Shown piece after piece: positions 46,301-55,600 of a DNA stretch of 64,000 bases. Each line of letters opens with the position of its first letter. Position 1 is the stretch's first letter. This DNA comes from Brachycybe producta. Lineage: Eukaryota > Arthropoda > Diplopoda > Playtdesmida > Andrognathidae. The translations under genes were made by a program, and so were the position numbers. The notes beneath the pieces are model-generated. The model was given only the letters and a program-made list of their open reading frames with translations, searched no databases and was not told the origin of the DNA. Location: contig JAUPFP010000044.1 of the NCBI GenBank assembly GCA_036925085.1, forward strand, positions 806,001-870,000. The letters run 5' to 3'.

Positions 46301-46892
46301 TCTTTAATTTACATATTTTACAATGACTGCATTTGTAACAAGCATTAATTTGCGGCCAATGCATTTTTCTTTGTAAGGTTTGGATAATAAACTGTCTGAC
46401 GTTGATAACTTGCCTTACACAACACTACTTTATGCAAATGGACCAGGTTATGACCAAACTCATCCGTCAGGAAGGCCAAATTTAACCGGTGTGGATACTG
46501 GTAAGTGTATTTCTAATTTAACTGATCCCTTTTGAAAGGTAAAATCCTTTTAACTTTTTTATGTGTAACGTTATGTAGCCGATAAAGATTACGTTCAACA
46601 ATCGGCGGTTCCTCGCCGTTGGGAGACGCACGGTGGTGAGGATGTGCCAGTCTATGCTTACGGACCTATGGCTCATTTATTTCAAGGCGTTGTCGAACAG
46701 ACTTACATCGCTCATGCGATGGCGTTTGCTGCTTGTATCGGCAATTATAAACATCAATGTTATCGAAGGAGACGAGAACCGCAACAACCTCTGTGTGATG
46801 CGATTGCATCTCATACCGTGGACCGTCTTAAGCCACTAGGGTTTACGGGATTGTTTCTTTTTGTTTATATAACAATTGAATGGTGGCGTTGA
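31132..46892 (+). CDS. Alkaline phosphatase gene (exons 31132-46892, 5' exon not found)
   Basis: Joined exons 31132-31352, 31462-31636, 40169-40347, 40440-40647, 40751-40891, 44820-45011 or 45063-45254, 46378-46500 and 46579-46892 give 516 aa with all junctions in phase. The enzyme hydrolyses phosphate monoesters using two Zn and one Mg. Visible family motifs are FVGDGMG (metal Asp), GDSAACATA (the phosphorylated Ser), [24 protein letters not shown] and THGGEDV. The first amino acids (signal peptide plus a few residues) must be encoded upstream by an exon ending in phase 1; I could not identify it. The family is usually extracellular, often GPI-anchored. Here the C-terminus is a short hydrophobic tail. 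The zinc-ligand exon is duplicated. The paralogue within the family cannot be named. Confidence 0.95.
31462..31636 (+). CDS. Alkaline phosphatase exon b (catalytic serine)
   Basis: A 109-bp intron precedes it. Encodes [19 protein letters not shown]; the Ser of D-S-A is the nucleophile. Note Gly where many homologues have Pro (VPDSA). Donor GTGAGA, phase 1. Confidence 0.95.
32197..32526. mobile_element. TTAA-bounded palindromic MITE
   Basis: TTAAGGTGGGTTTAAAG at the left and ACCATCTTAA at the right. Arms carry AACTAGAAGGGTAACTCA and its inverse around 32395-32440. 330 bp. Confidence 0.75.
33171..34998. repeat. Giant near-perfect palindrome, 908-bp arms, 12-bp spacer
   Basis: The left arm 33171-34078 and right arm 34091-34998 are inverse copies of equal length with scattered substitutions. 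Each arm begins and ends with TTAAGAG(G/C)CTAGAT in inverted orientation, so each arm looks like a complete TTAA-bounded element. Within each arm three ~187-bp tandem units recur (near 33370, 33560 and 33750), each with a TCCTATGGGA.TTAACA motif. No coding frame. Confidence 0.93.
35123..35327. mobile_element. Family C-like palindromic MITE
   Basis: ACAGGCAAGTGTGC at the left and GGGCACACTTGCCT at the right. Interior CCCCGCCCTTTTAGG and AAAAGGGCGGGG. Confidence 0.72.
36490..36893 (-). mobile_element. Degenerate LTR relic, - strand
   Basis: Read on the - strand from 36893: TGTAACA, GTGATCC, AGCCTGGGG, GTCCCTCCCT, ATGGTCGCTTGGACCTGGTT appear in the same order as in the 3' LTR at 6309. Similarity is clear down to about 36727. 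The lower part contains two direct repeats (about 36485-36570 and 36650-36735) sharing AGTCTGTTGGGCCC. Confidence 0.7.
39209..39708. mobile_element. TTAA-bounded palindromic MITE, long copy
   Basis: TTAAGCTGGTTTTAAAGTG to ACACTTTAAAACCACCTTAA, 500 bp, with both GAAACTAGA arms and ATTCTGATTAAGAGAAACTTG. Confidence 0.8.
40169..40347 (+). CDS. Alkaline phosphatase exon c
   Basis: Acceptor TTTTAAAG. Encodes [20 protein letters not shown] with the Mg-ligand THATP, then [10 protein letters not shown]. Donor GTACTG, phase 0. Confidence 0.94.
40440..40647 (+). CDS. Alkaline phosphatase exon d
   Basis: 92-bp intron before it. Encodes [22 protein letters not shown] and the [10 protein letters not shown] segment. 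Donor GTTTGT, phase 1. Confidence 0.94.
40751..40891 (+). CDS. Alkaline phosphatase exon e
   Basis: 103-bp intron before it. Encodes [28 protein letters not shown] and GYFLMVE, whose Glu is the family's metal ligand. Donor GTAAGT, phase 1. Confidence 0.95.
40909..41413. mobile_element. TTAA-type MITE family B, copy 2, 17 bases after a splice donor
   Basis: TTAAGGTGGCTGAATAG to TTCAGCCACATTAA. Contains GGCGCCATTGCAGTGG and the inverse GCCACTGCAGTGGCGCC. It starts 17 bases after the exon e donor. Confidence 0.85.
42221..42400. mobile_element. Repeat family F, copy 2
   Basis: Arms CCACTTTTAGTGGTCGATTTTG and its near inverse, with GACTGCAAAATG and CATTTTGCAATC; ends GTGTCAAGGGCC. Fold-back, non-coding. 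Confidence 0.7.
42484..42822. mobile_element. hAT-type element with 8-bp target duplication
   Basis: The element 42492-42814 has ends CAGTGGTTTCCAAA and TTTGGAAATCACTG. Flanks CATTATGA (42484-42491) and CTTTATGA (42815-42822) match at 7 of 8. Non-coding and AT-rich inside. Confidence 0.78.
43890..43985 (-). mobile_element. tRNA-derived sequence (SINE head or tRNA pseudogene)
   Basis: On the - strand TGGTGTAGTGTGCTG resembles a pol III A box and GCTGGTTCAAACCTC a B box about 45 bases later. The distance fits a tRNA with a variable arm, but the body does not fold cleanly by eye. Confidence 0.5.
44070..44650 (+). mobile_element. tRNA-derived SINE-like element
   Basis: The head has an A box TAGCGCAGTGG (44081-44091) and a B box GGTTCGAGACC (about 44132), like a tRNA promoter. 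A GC-richer, non-AT body of about 500 bases follows, unlike the surrounding intron. The 3' limit is not clear and no poly(A) tail was seen. Confidence 0.6.
44738..44760 (+). repeat. Poly(C) run before the duplicated exons
   Basis: About 22 consecutive C bases, 60 bases upstream of the first duplicated exon. Confidence 0.9.
44820..45011 (+). CDS. Alkaline phosphatase zinc-ligand exon, version 1
   Basis: Acceptor GTTTACAG, donor GTGAGT. 192 bp, phase 1 in and phase 1 out. Encodes [31 protein letters not shown] residues and [12 protein letters not shown]. The Asp/His of GRIDHAHH and of SDHSH are the family's zinc ligands. About 60% identical in protein (39 of 65) to version 2, which follows after only 51 bases. 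Inferred to be one of two mutually exclusive alternatives. Confidence 0.93.
45063..45254 (+). CDS. Alkaline phosphatase zinc-ligand exon, version 2
   Basis: Acceptor TTTTTCGCAG, donor GTAAGA. Also exactly 192 bp with the same phases. Encodes [26 protein letters not shown] and [12 protein letters not shown], the last part closer to the usual family sequence than version 1. Including both exons would keep the frame but duplicate half of the metal site. The substitutions between versions cluster in the helix after GRxDHAHH and around residues 51-62 of the exon. Confidence 0.93.
45405..45565. mobile_element. Core-palindrome MITE
   Basis: AGAAACTAGAAGAGTAA at the left, TTACTCTTCTAGTTTCTAAA at the right. 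Lies in the intron after the duplicated exons. Confidence 0.78.
45640..46104. mobile_element. Core-palindrome MITE split by a hAT-like insertion
   Basis: The MITE runs about 45640-45859 and resumes at 46066 with TTTCTCTTAATTTTGCTTCTGAGAG, ending in (GA)n. The insertion 45860-46057 carries AGAGCTGTAACTAGGGC and TAGTTACGGCTCTG ends and is flanked by the perfect 8-bp repeat CTTTCAAG (45852-45859, 46058-46065). Confidence 0.85.
46378..46500 (+). CDS. Alkaline phosphatase exon g
   Basis: Acceptor TTTGTAAG, donor GTAAGT, phase 1 to 1. Encodes [29 protein letters not shown] sequence with the family's NGPGY motif, and a possible N-glycosylation site NLT. Confidence 0.94.
46579..46892 (+). CDS. Alkaline phosphatase terminal exon
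   Basis: 78-bp intron before it. Encodes [20 protein letters not shown] (the His of THGGEDV is a zinc ligand), [26 protein letters not shown], and an Arg/Gln-rich linker. A hydrophobic tail ([14 protein letters not shown]) precedes the stop TGA 46890-46892. The tail might serve as a short GPI-attachment signal or anchor; this is weak because it is short and ends in charged and Trp residues. Confidence 0.93.
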
Positions 46893-49040
46893 TTCTTTTT
46901 TTTTGGGGGGGAAGGTTTATGCTAACTCATCGTGAAGCTGCAATAACAAAAAAAAAAAGATGTGCCAAAGTGATTCTTTGTGCTTGTATTTTTGGTGACG
47001 ATCGTGAAACTAGGTTGTTACGACATGACACCGTATCTGTTTTTTTATATATTAAGAATAACTCTTCTCAGGCAGAGCCGTAACTAACGAATTTTGACAC
47101 CAAGAAGCAAGAATAAAACTGGCGCCTCATCAGTATAATCATTTTAGCTATTTGGCGCCTCTAAGCTTTTGCGTACGAGGCATGTGTGCCTCTCGCTAGC
47201 CTCGCCCTAGTTACGACTCTTGACTCTTGGTTTAATCATATGGCGTCGTTTGCAATACATTCGGTTTTTTTTCTCTCATTTGCAAGTTAGTTGAACGCAG
47301 TGCAGATACGAATAACAAGTTATTCGTAATAAATTAATAATTAATGGACAAGATTATTTTTGGGTATGTTGTGGTAAATGTTTAGCAAAAAGTAAATAAG
47401 TTATTACAAAAAATTATATGTATGCATTGGAAATGTTTGTTCAAAAATCTTAATGATGTGCTTTTTTTATCGATTATTGTCTTAATTACAATCAGTTTAA
47501 CCCGAACTTTACTGATTTACAATTTAGGACAAACTTGACTACATGCGATATTACCAAATTACGGCACCGATTATGTTCAAAAATTTGTCATTGACTTTGA
47601 CACACACACACACACAAACTCATTGCGTGAAAATTTCATATTGTGTTGTTTTGTGAGGTTATTTTCTGGTTCCAATTTGTACAGAATCTGAAGTTTTTTG
47701 TAAGAAACAATTCTTTTTCAGTGATATAAAAAACGAATTTTATACTTTAACATTTAAATATTTTATTTTACTACATAATAATTATTTTTTTTAACAATTT
47801 TTTGTAGGTTGCTACATTATTTTAGATTTATTAACAACTAATTACCACATCGAATTTCTATTTACAGCGCTCTCCCTCCAATTTTATTAATTTCTTGTAT
47901 TGCCGTGCCAAAGATAGTACAATAGTCCGGTAGAAAAGTGGCAGTCGGTGAGTTAGCCGAATGTAAAGACTTATTGCTACATAATTCCGTTCTGAAATGA
48001 AAGAAAATTACTCTTTAAAATTCAAATGCGCTGCTTTTCTTAATAAAAACCGTTTAACATGAAAAGACGCATAACATGAAATATATTTACAGTTCGATCT
48101 CTTAGAAATTTCATTTATAAAAGTTCTTTTATTTTACTGTGGCTGAATAGATATTTGTTTTGTATTTAACCCCCCAACCGGATGGCGTCACTGCAGTGGC
48201 TATTATGTTCTGTATGAGGTCTCTTCCCTTCAACCTGCGGTTTTGAGAAAATTTTATATTTTTCTAGTGAACGGTTTTTAGGAGAAACATTAAAAAAAAA
48301 TCAAAGTGTTTTAGAAACTAGAATAATTGGTGATAATGCTAAAAGTTTTTTCATGATGATATCTTTCAAAATAAACTTTTTATGATAGTTTGAAAATTTA
48401 GGCGAAAATAGTTTTTCATGAAATGTTAATGGAAAAACCTAAAAACGGGTCATTTTCAAACTGAACTATAAAATGTTTATTTTTTAAGATATTACCATGA
48501 AAAACGTTTAAAAATATTTTTTTTTCCCATTCTAGTTTTGAAAACAATTGAATTTTTTTTTCGTAATATCGTATCTAAAAAAAATGTTCGCGTGACGTTT
48601 TTGAGTCAAAATTTTTCAAAAACATCTAAGAAGTTTAGCATTAGCCACTGCAGTGGTGCCGTCCGCGGGAAGACAAAAACAAAATGAATATCTATTCAGC
48701 CATCTTAACACGAAAGTATATTCTGGTTCCTTCTATTTTGTGTTAAACGATTTCCACTGTAATGATAATATTTAATACCTTATAATGATACCATGTATAT
48801 TTATAGTTTCTATTCCTACTTTAAATATATACAGTGAATCGCCGTATAAGAATGACATTAGAATCGGAGCATTCTTCTGAAAAGTGACTTCGCTAGAAGT
48901 GAAATCGTATAATTGAAGACGATCTTGAAATAAGTGTTTTTTAATCTTATTTTTAGAAAGTTCTGATGTGTGAAAGGCACTAAATTATATAATTGAAAGA
49001 GAAAAAAAAATCACATTAGTTCTTGTTGCAGATTGTTGCA
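46893..49040. other. Region between convergent phosphatase and lipase genes
   Basis: Holds a GCGCC-rich hAT-like relic (47079-47225, CAGAGCCGTAACT...AGTTACGACTCTTG), a short (CA)n at 47600 and MITE family B copy 3. AATAAA at 47112 could be the phosphatase poly(A) signal, but it lies in the relic. Confidence 0.6.
48135..48708. mobile_element. TTAA-type MITE family B, copy 3
   Basis: GTGGCTGAATAGATATTTG at the left, CTATTCAGCCATCTTAA at the right. Contains GTCACTGCAGTGGC and GCCACTGCAGTGGTGCC arms and the AGAAACTAGAAT core. Confidence 0.82.
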
Positions 49041-49491
49041 TTATGTTCTGGTCAAGTATACACGGTTTACGGCTTACGACGTGATGTCAATTTGGTTGAC
49101 TGCCTGTTCCAATCTCAAAGGATTCCATCTCAAACGACGATGAGGATTGGAAGTGGAGGCTACCTATAGGAGGAAACATGCTTTCATGCTTTGAGTTTCA
49201 TTCGACGCTTATACAGTTTGGCGCTTATTCAATTTGGCACTTAATCAATTTCAGCGCGATCACTCGCATAGTTCAAATATATTACATAGAAAGATTCCAA
49301 GCCTCCACCTCCAACACTCGTCATCACTTTAGATAGAATAGACTAAGTTAGAGAACATGCCTTTTGAAATGGCCTTTTCATTATCTACCACAACATTGCA
49401 ACCTCCTCTCATGAACTCATCATGGTATTAACCTAATCTTTTTGCAGTAAGTCGTGAAGAGTTGTCTGCGTATACTTAACCAGAGCGTAAA
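49041..49491. mobile_element. MITE with TTCTGGTCAAGTATAC ends
   Basis: The left end TTATGTTCTGGTCAAGTATAC is matched on the right by the inverse of GTATACTTAACCAGAGCGTAA, and inner arms repeat GATGAGGATTGGAAGTGGAGGCT in inverse form near 49290-49320. About 450 bp. It ends 10 bases beyond the lipase stop codon, so it may form part of that transcript's 3' UTR. Confidence 0.72.
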
Positions 49492-49501
49492 ACTAAGAAA
49501 C

Positions 49502-49635
49502 TTACAAAGTTAAAGTTTTGTTTGGTGGTTGTTTCTCTGGAAGTACGTGGCTGGCAACAGCATTAATTGAAACTTTTCCAATTGTTTCCCTTGTTTGAAT
49601 AAAACCAGGTTTGAAATCCACTCTATAATAATTTC
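49502..49635 (-). CDS. Lipase exon 7 (start of PLAT domain, stop)
   Basis: Acceptor TTTATTTAG. Encodes RNYYRVDFKPGFIQTRETIG and VSINAV, typical first strands of the lipase C-terminal domain, then a short Pro/Lys tail and TAA (49502-49504). A donor-like GTACTT within it could lead to a further exon that I could not find. Confidence 0.72.
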
Positions 49636-52600
49636 CTAAATAAACAAAATGATATTGAATGATACTTACTGAATTTTAAAAATTATGCTTTTGCAATTAA
49701 CCGTGAAATAGAACTTTTGATTAATTTTTTTTTGAGTTTTGTAAAAAAAAAGTTTCAAGAAAAACATTGAAAGTGTTTTAGAAACTAGAATATTTGAGAC
49801 GTTTTATGAACAGTTGATTTTCGAACACTTGTTATTCTGAAGTTTCAGAAGAGCAACACACAAGAGAAATTAAAAGTGTGTTAGAAACTAGAACGATAGC
49901 TGAATCATGTTGATATCTTTCAAAATAAACGTTTTATACATAAAAATTAAATAATATCGTCTGCTTAAAGTTGTGTTATTTTCAAAACGACATAAAAAGT
50001 TTATTTTAAAAGATATCAACATGAAAATACTATTAAGTGCATGAGCAACCCTTCTAGTCTCTAAAACATAAGTTTCTTCTAATTTTGCTCCTGAAAGACT
50101 GAATAATCAGAGTTTGAGGTGCGTTTACACTTTAAAACCACCTTAAAGTGTACTTCTGTTTTTTGTTTTTTGCAGTTTGCATGATATTAGGCCTACTACT
50201 GTTTGTTTATTACTGCAAAATGGTGCTGTGTCTCCAGTGGTGACCAAATAAGTACGATTCGTGGCTTCTTTGACTTGAACCGCATGAAAACCCAGTCGAT
50301 CACATGTAACTCCAACGCTACAGTCCCAACAGTTGCCATCCGACAGAGCATCCAGATTCGGACATTCGAATGACCAATAGAAACAAGGTTCATTGATGGA
50401 TTCTATGTAATAGTCAATGGCACGATGATGACTGCAAGTAAGTGGTTCGATCGGTTCAGTTGCTGAAAAGAAAAAAAAAGTTACAATTATTTATTCCTTT
50501 ATTTATCTTTTGAGATTAATGATCACATTTTTACTTGTTATTTCTTCTTTTGTCATCTTTAAGCAATTTCCATATATTTCTTCCGTATCATCGATGCAAC
50601 CAGGTTGAAATTCCGCGTTGTTGACGTAAAAGTCGGCATTTCCAAGTTGGTCGCATAAACCGAAACCAAGTTCTCCGCAATTTGTATGGATTATGTCAAC
50701 AAATTTGGCATCGTCACGGTTCAGTCTTATTTTTTCAATATCCTCGCTGAAAAAAATGCTCGCTGGTTCTAATCCTAGATTTATGTCAAAATATTTCCAT
50801 CTTTACTTGGTTGTTATTATTTTAAATGCAGTGCTGGTTTAAGTTGTTAATGATATCCCAGGGCACTTTAAAGGGATCCATCAGTTGCCGTATCTACATT
50901 TTTCGTTGTTATCCATTTTCATTTAGGTTAACTTACTTAGGCCGCATGAGGGCCCTAAGGGTTTCGTAATGAGTAATCGGGACCTGTTACCTGTTATACG
51001 ACTAATGTTCGGAACTCGTTGACCGACATATCCTGCCGTGTGTGCTCCGAGACTATGTCCAATCAGGTAGACATCTTCTGCTCGTAATTGTTTGATCCTC
51101 TTTAATACGCCCAGAAGTTGTGCAATTTGAGCTGCCACCACACGAATGTTTGATGTCGCCTGAATATATGGAAACTCGGCTCCAGTTGCCCAGTTGACAC
51201 AAATTACATTCACATCGGACTAACGAGTAGAAATTGGAAATGGAGGTTTTATGAATTCAAAGTTTTTCACGGAAGTTTTTGTTTTATTTACGTGTGTTAG
51301 TAGTTCCTGCGTCATTGCGACGACCCAATCACTATAGCCACTACTAGTAAATCCATGAATTACAAATCTAGTAGGACGAGTTCCTTGAAAATATGAAGTT
51401 GTTATTGTTGTTTTGTTAGTGGCATCTAAAAACTGAGTTTTGTTACGGTTTTCTCTGAAGAAGAAAAAAATAAGAATCAATTCAAATGCTGTCAACTTTG
51501 AAATAGAGGAACAACAATTTAAGAGCCTTGGCACACGAACCACTTTTTGAGTGCTCGTGTTCTACTGCAAAATGAAGTTGGCGGCTGTTTTGTGTGAACA
51601 GCTTCGGCCTCTTTCTACAGCAATACACATGTCCAATGCCCACAACAGCCTCGCCACTGGTGGTCGTTTTCAACTTCAGAAGCTACTCCTGTACAAAGAA
51701 ATGACGTTGTCTCAGCCACGTCGCGAGACAACATTTTGCAGTCGAATTCGACAACTCCAAAAGTGATCCACGTGCCAAATTCCTTATGCTTATTTTAATA
51801 ATAAAAAGGACTGGTTAGAGGTTAGAGTGCCCTGATCACTATTAAACAAATTGCATTTGGCAACTAGAATAGGTTAGCCTCTAATCAGTCTTTTCGTTTT
51901 GAAAAAAGAAATAGCATAAGTGTGGTTGCTCTGTACTAGATAGCTAAATGAAAAATCAGAAGAAACTTGAAAGTATTTTAGAAACTAGAAAAGTAGCTCA
52001 GTCACTTAAGAGTAGTTTATAGTTAATATCTTTTAAATATATGGTTTATAAATCAGCTGTTTTGTTAGTAAAACATCTTATTTTAAAAAAAATACTAAAT
52101 TTCAAAGTTTTGCCTAAAAACGAAAATTTAGAATCTAAATATCACGTTAAAATGTGATTCAGTTCAGATTCAGATTCAGTCACTCTTCAAGTTTCTTAGG
52201 CCCATCTTCAAGAAGAAATCTTGGCACTTGAATTGAAATTCAACTTTTTGAACCCTCTGAGCAGGATTCGTAAAACATGGAAAAAAAAATTTGTTTTATT
52301 AAAAACGTTTGAATAGGGTTTTTCTATTTTGAAACTGTGCTTAGTCTCAGAGGGTTCAAAAGTTGAACTTTCTTTTGAATTTGGGTCTAAAACACATTCA
52401 GTTTCTTCTAAAAATGGATTGTACTCTCTGCATTTTGGCAGCCATTGCTGCTATAATGTGAGTACGCAGTCAGTAATGCGTAATTTAATGGCTTTTAATT
52501 TAATTTGTTGTATTTATTTTGTACCGTGTGTACAAGAGAAATTGTGTCCCAATTTCTTCGGGCGATGCCGGTGGAAAATAAACTGGTCGTTCTATTGATA

Positions 52601-55600
52601 CGAATGGATATTCTTGTTTGAAACATCCAAGGCCCTGGTAACAAACTTGTAGCTGTGGCATTTCCACCATCTGGAGTTTGACTCGTTTTTCTTTTATGAA
52701 AAAGACCAAATAAAAATGACACATGGTATTTGACGATTAAGATTTATAACAAGCATCCAAATGCATACACAGTAAAGCCCTATAATTTATGCCTCTAATA
52801 TGATAATATTGTAACAACACAAAACACATGGAAACAATTTCATTATATAGTTTTTATGACCACCGTTCATCTTTTGTGGTGACAGAAAATTAGCACTTTG
52901 CAATAATGTCCGTGTGTTCTGCATGTTTCGCGGAATTGTTGTGTAATATTGAATCAATGTGTGCAACTCAAATTAATTTTATTTCTAGTAATGTTGGTTT
53001 TATACTCCAAGAAGCATGCCAACAGTGGGCCAACTGATGGAGTTCAACAGGGGCTGACTCACCTATTGGGCATATTTCTGATGGGCTGCATAGTTTGAGG
53101 GCCAGATTTTTCATTAAATGAAGCACGACGAAAATTAAAAAATAGCACAAAAAACGAATATTTTCCCCTTGGCTGTTTTTTTTAGCCCAGTCCGCCTTAT
53201 TGCTTCAACGTTGGACTATAAAGTTCTTCCAAACTGCCAACATTTTGCCAAAGTTGCCAACATTAATTCGTAAGTTGAGCCAACAGGTTGTGCTACTTGG
53301 GACGGTAGCCTATAAGGCTACAAGAGTCCGTTTTTCTCGAATTTTTTTTTTAAAGTTCAATGTTACTTTTCGGTGTTAATGTCAGCACTTACGAAATCTT
53401 TTGACAGACTTTTTCAGTAAAGTTCGAGCAAAATGTAGCCTACGATAAAATTTCGGACTTTTTATGCAAAGCTTTTTATGGGTATTTTTCATTTTACTGT
53501 ACTTAACCTTTTTACTAAATACTTCATATGAATTGTTTTATCGAAGTTTGGCAAATACCGCTTACTCTTTTTTCTCTAACCGAGGATATTTGAATTAGAA
53601 AAATTACTTTGTAAGCAGCCAAAAAGACATGTGGCAGAGAGACAAGAGTTCAAGTGGTGCACTCAAAATGCACTGTCAAAACCAGAAAATATAAACCCAG
53701 TAAGTCGAAATGTGGAGGAACTTTGAAGTATTTCAGTTTTTTAATTGTAAGCTGTATTATGGGGAATTAATATCAGTGCCATTTTTACAAGGTTATACAG
53801 CCTGTATGCTGCTTATCAGCTAAATTTTACGTTTACACATAAAGTTCTTACGGTATTCGTTAACAGGTTATTTCAGGTTATTACAGGTTTATTAATGCAT
53901 TTTGTATGCTGCTTTTGATTATAAATTGTCCCTCTGCGATAGGCCTGCTGGGCTTGCTTGCAAAGTAATGTTTCAAATTAGAAGTAGAAATAGAATAGTA
54001 GATTAGAAAGAAAAGTAGTGAAAGAAGAATGTTGTCACCAATATCTTTCAAAATGAACGTTTTTATGGCAGTTTGAAAACGGCAGAAATTTGCATAAGTT
54101 ATTTGAAATTTCCTTTTTTTAAAATTAGGAACCATAATAGCATTGATTTTGTTTTTATAATGCCTTCTTTTACAAGCTCTAAAGAACCATAAATTCTACA
54201 TTTTTTTTAAATAAAATGAGCTAAAAAAAAGCTTGTAGAGTCATTGGCCTTTGAAATCTTATTTGAAATGTCACATTTAATCAACATTTCGTGTCGACAA
54301 CTTGACAATCAAATATTTGTCTATACAAAGGCTTAGATTTATTTGGTGAATAATAATAATATTTTCGCTTCTTTGTTATTGGTCAATCAATCAATCATGA
54401 AACATTTTCTTTTCTGTTTACTTTCGAACTGATTACTGTGACAGGCGGTTGGGGACAGCATTAACAATTTTTCATCAAACCAATTAGAGATTGCCATCCT
54501 TCATAAAAGGGCGGGGCATATGACATCTGACAATTATCAAACCAATTAGAAACGACGAAAATGAATTGTTAATGGTGTCTCCAACTGCCATATTACTTTA
54601 TGAAAGTAGAATACAATTTATTCTGATTAATAATATGTACAGGGTGGCCTCAACATTTTGTGTTACCTAAACACAATTATCCATTGCTTTCTGTTAGCTT
54701 AGCTGATAATTAGGGCTCGGATTTGTATGCAATATCAAGCAAATGTGCAATAATGTGCATAATGGCAATTATGCTTTTTCTAATCAAAAAGGCTGGCTAG
54801 AGGCTAGATGTCTAGTTACTATCAATTGTCAATTAGAGTTCTAACCTCTAACCAGTGTTTTGGATTAAAAAAATATAGCTGTTGGTGGCTTTTGAACCAG
54901 TGATTGAAAAACATTTGCTTATCATGATATTGCATAAAAATCCGAGCCACACTGATGATAATATTGATATAATGATACAATTTATTCCTCCCAAAATACT
55001 CTTTGACATTATTGCGCATTTTACATTTAATAACATATGACACAGGTCATAATGTGCCTAATTTGTAATCTTGTAACGTTTTTTTTTTATTAGACTAGTG
55101 ACATCATAAGGTATGATTGTCACAATTTTGGGACTTTTTTAATGACGCCCCTTGTATTTTGGTTGTAATGTGTGCAAAAGATGACGTTCTCGTTATTGCA
55201 TTAAGCACATGCGCAGGAGAGAGTGGTGTCCTTGGATTCCTGCTGAAATTCCTTCATGGTTGCTATCAGGTTTAATGCACGTCAATGTTTCTTTTGTAAC
55301 TTACAGTGTTAGTAAGTTCACATTTTTGTAATTCAGTAAATTCTTTAGTATGCTACAGTGGCAATGACTGTAATGTTATTTTTTTTTTTTTTAAATCCTC
55401 TTACATAAGTGACAATTGGCCACCACATGAGCAAAATTAAGAGAAACTTGAAAAGTGTTTTAAAAAACTAGAATAGTTATTGATATAATGCTAAAAGTTA
55501 TTTCATAATGATATTTTTGAAAATAATTTTTTATGACAGTTCCATGATATACAGTTTCATTAACATTTCATGAAAAACTACTCTAAAATGTTTATTTTTT

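Noticed and set aside
50143..50213. Reading lipase exon 6 on to the stop at 50143
   Set aside because: The extra residues come from the end of a palindromic MITE, and the donor at 50213 connects in phase to a PLAT-like exon at 49635.
52646..52724. Lipase starting at an in-frame ATG at 52724 or 52670
   Set aside because: A clear signal-peptide exon at 56046-56124 has the matching phase; the upstream frame gives no lipase-like residues. Not fully excluded.
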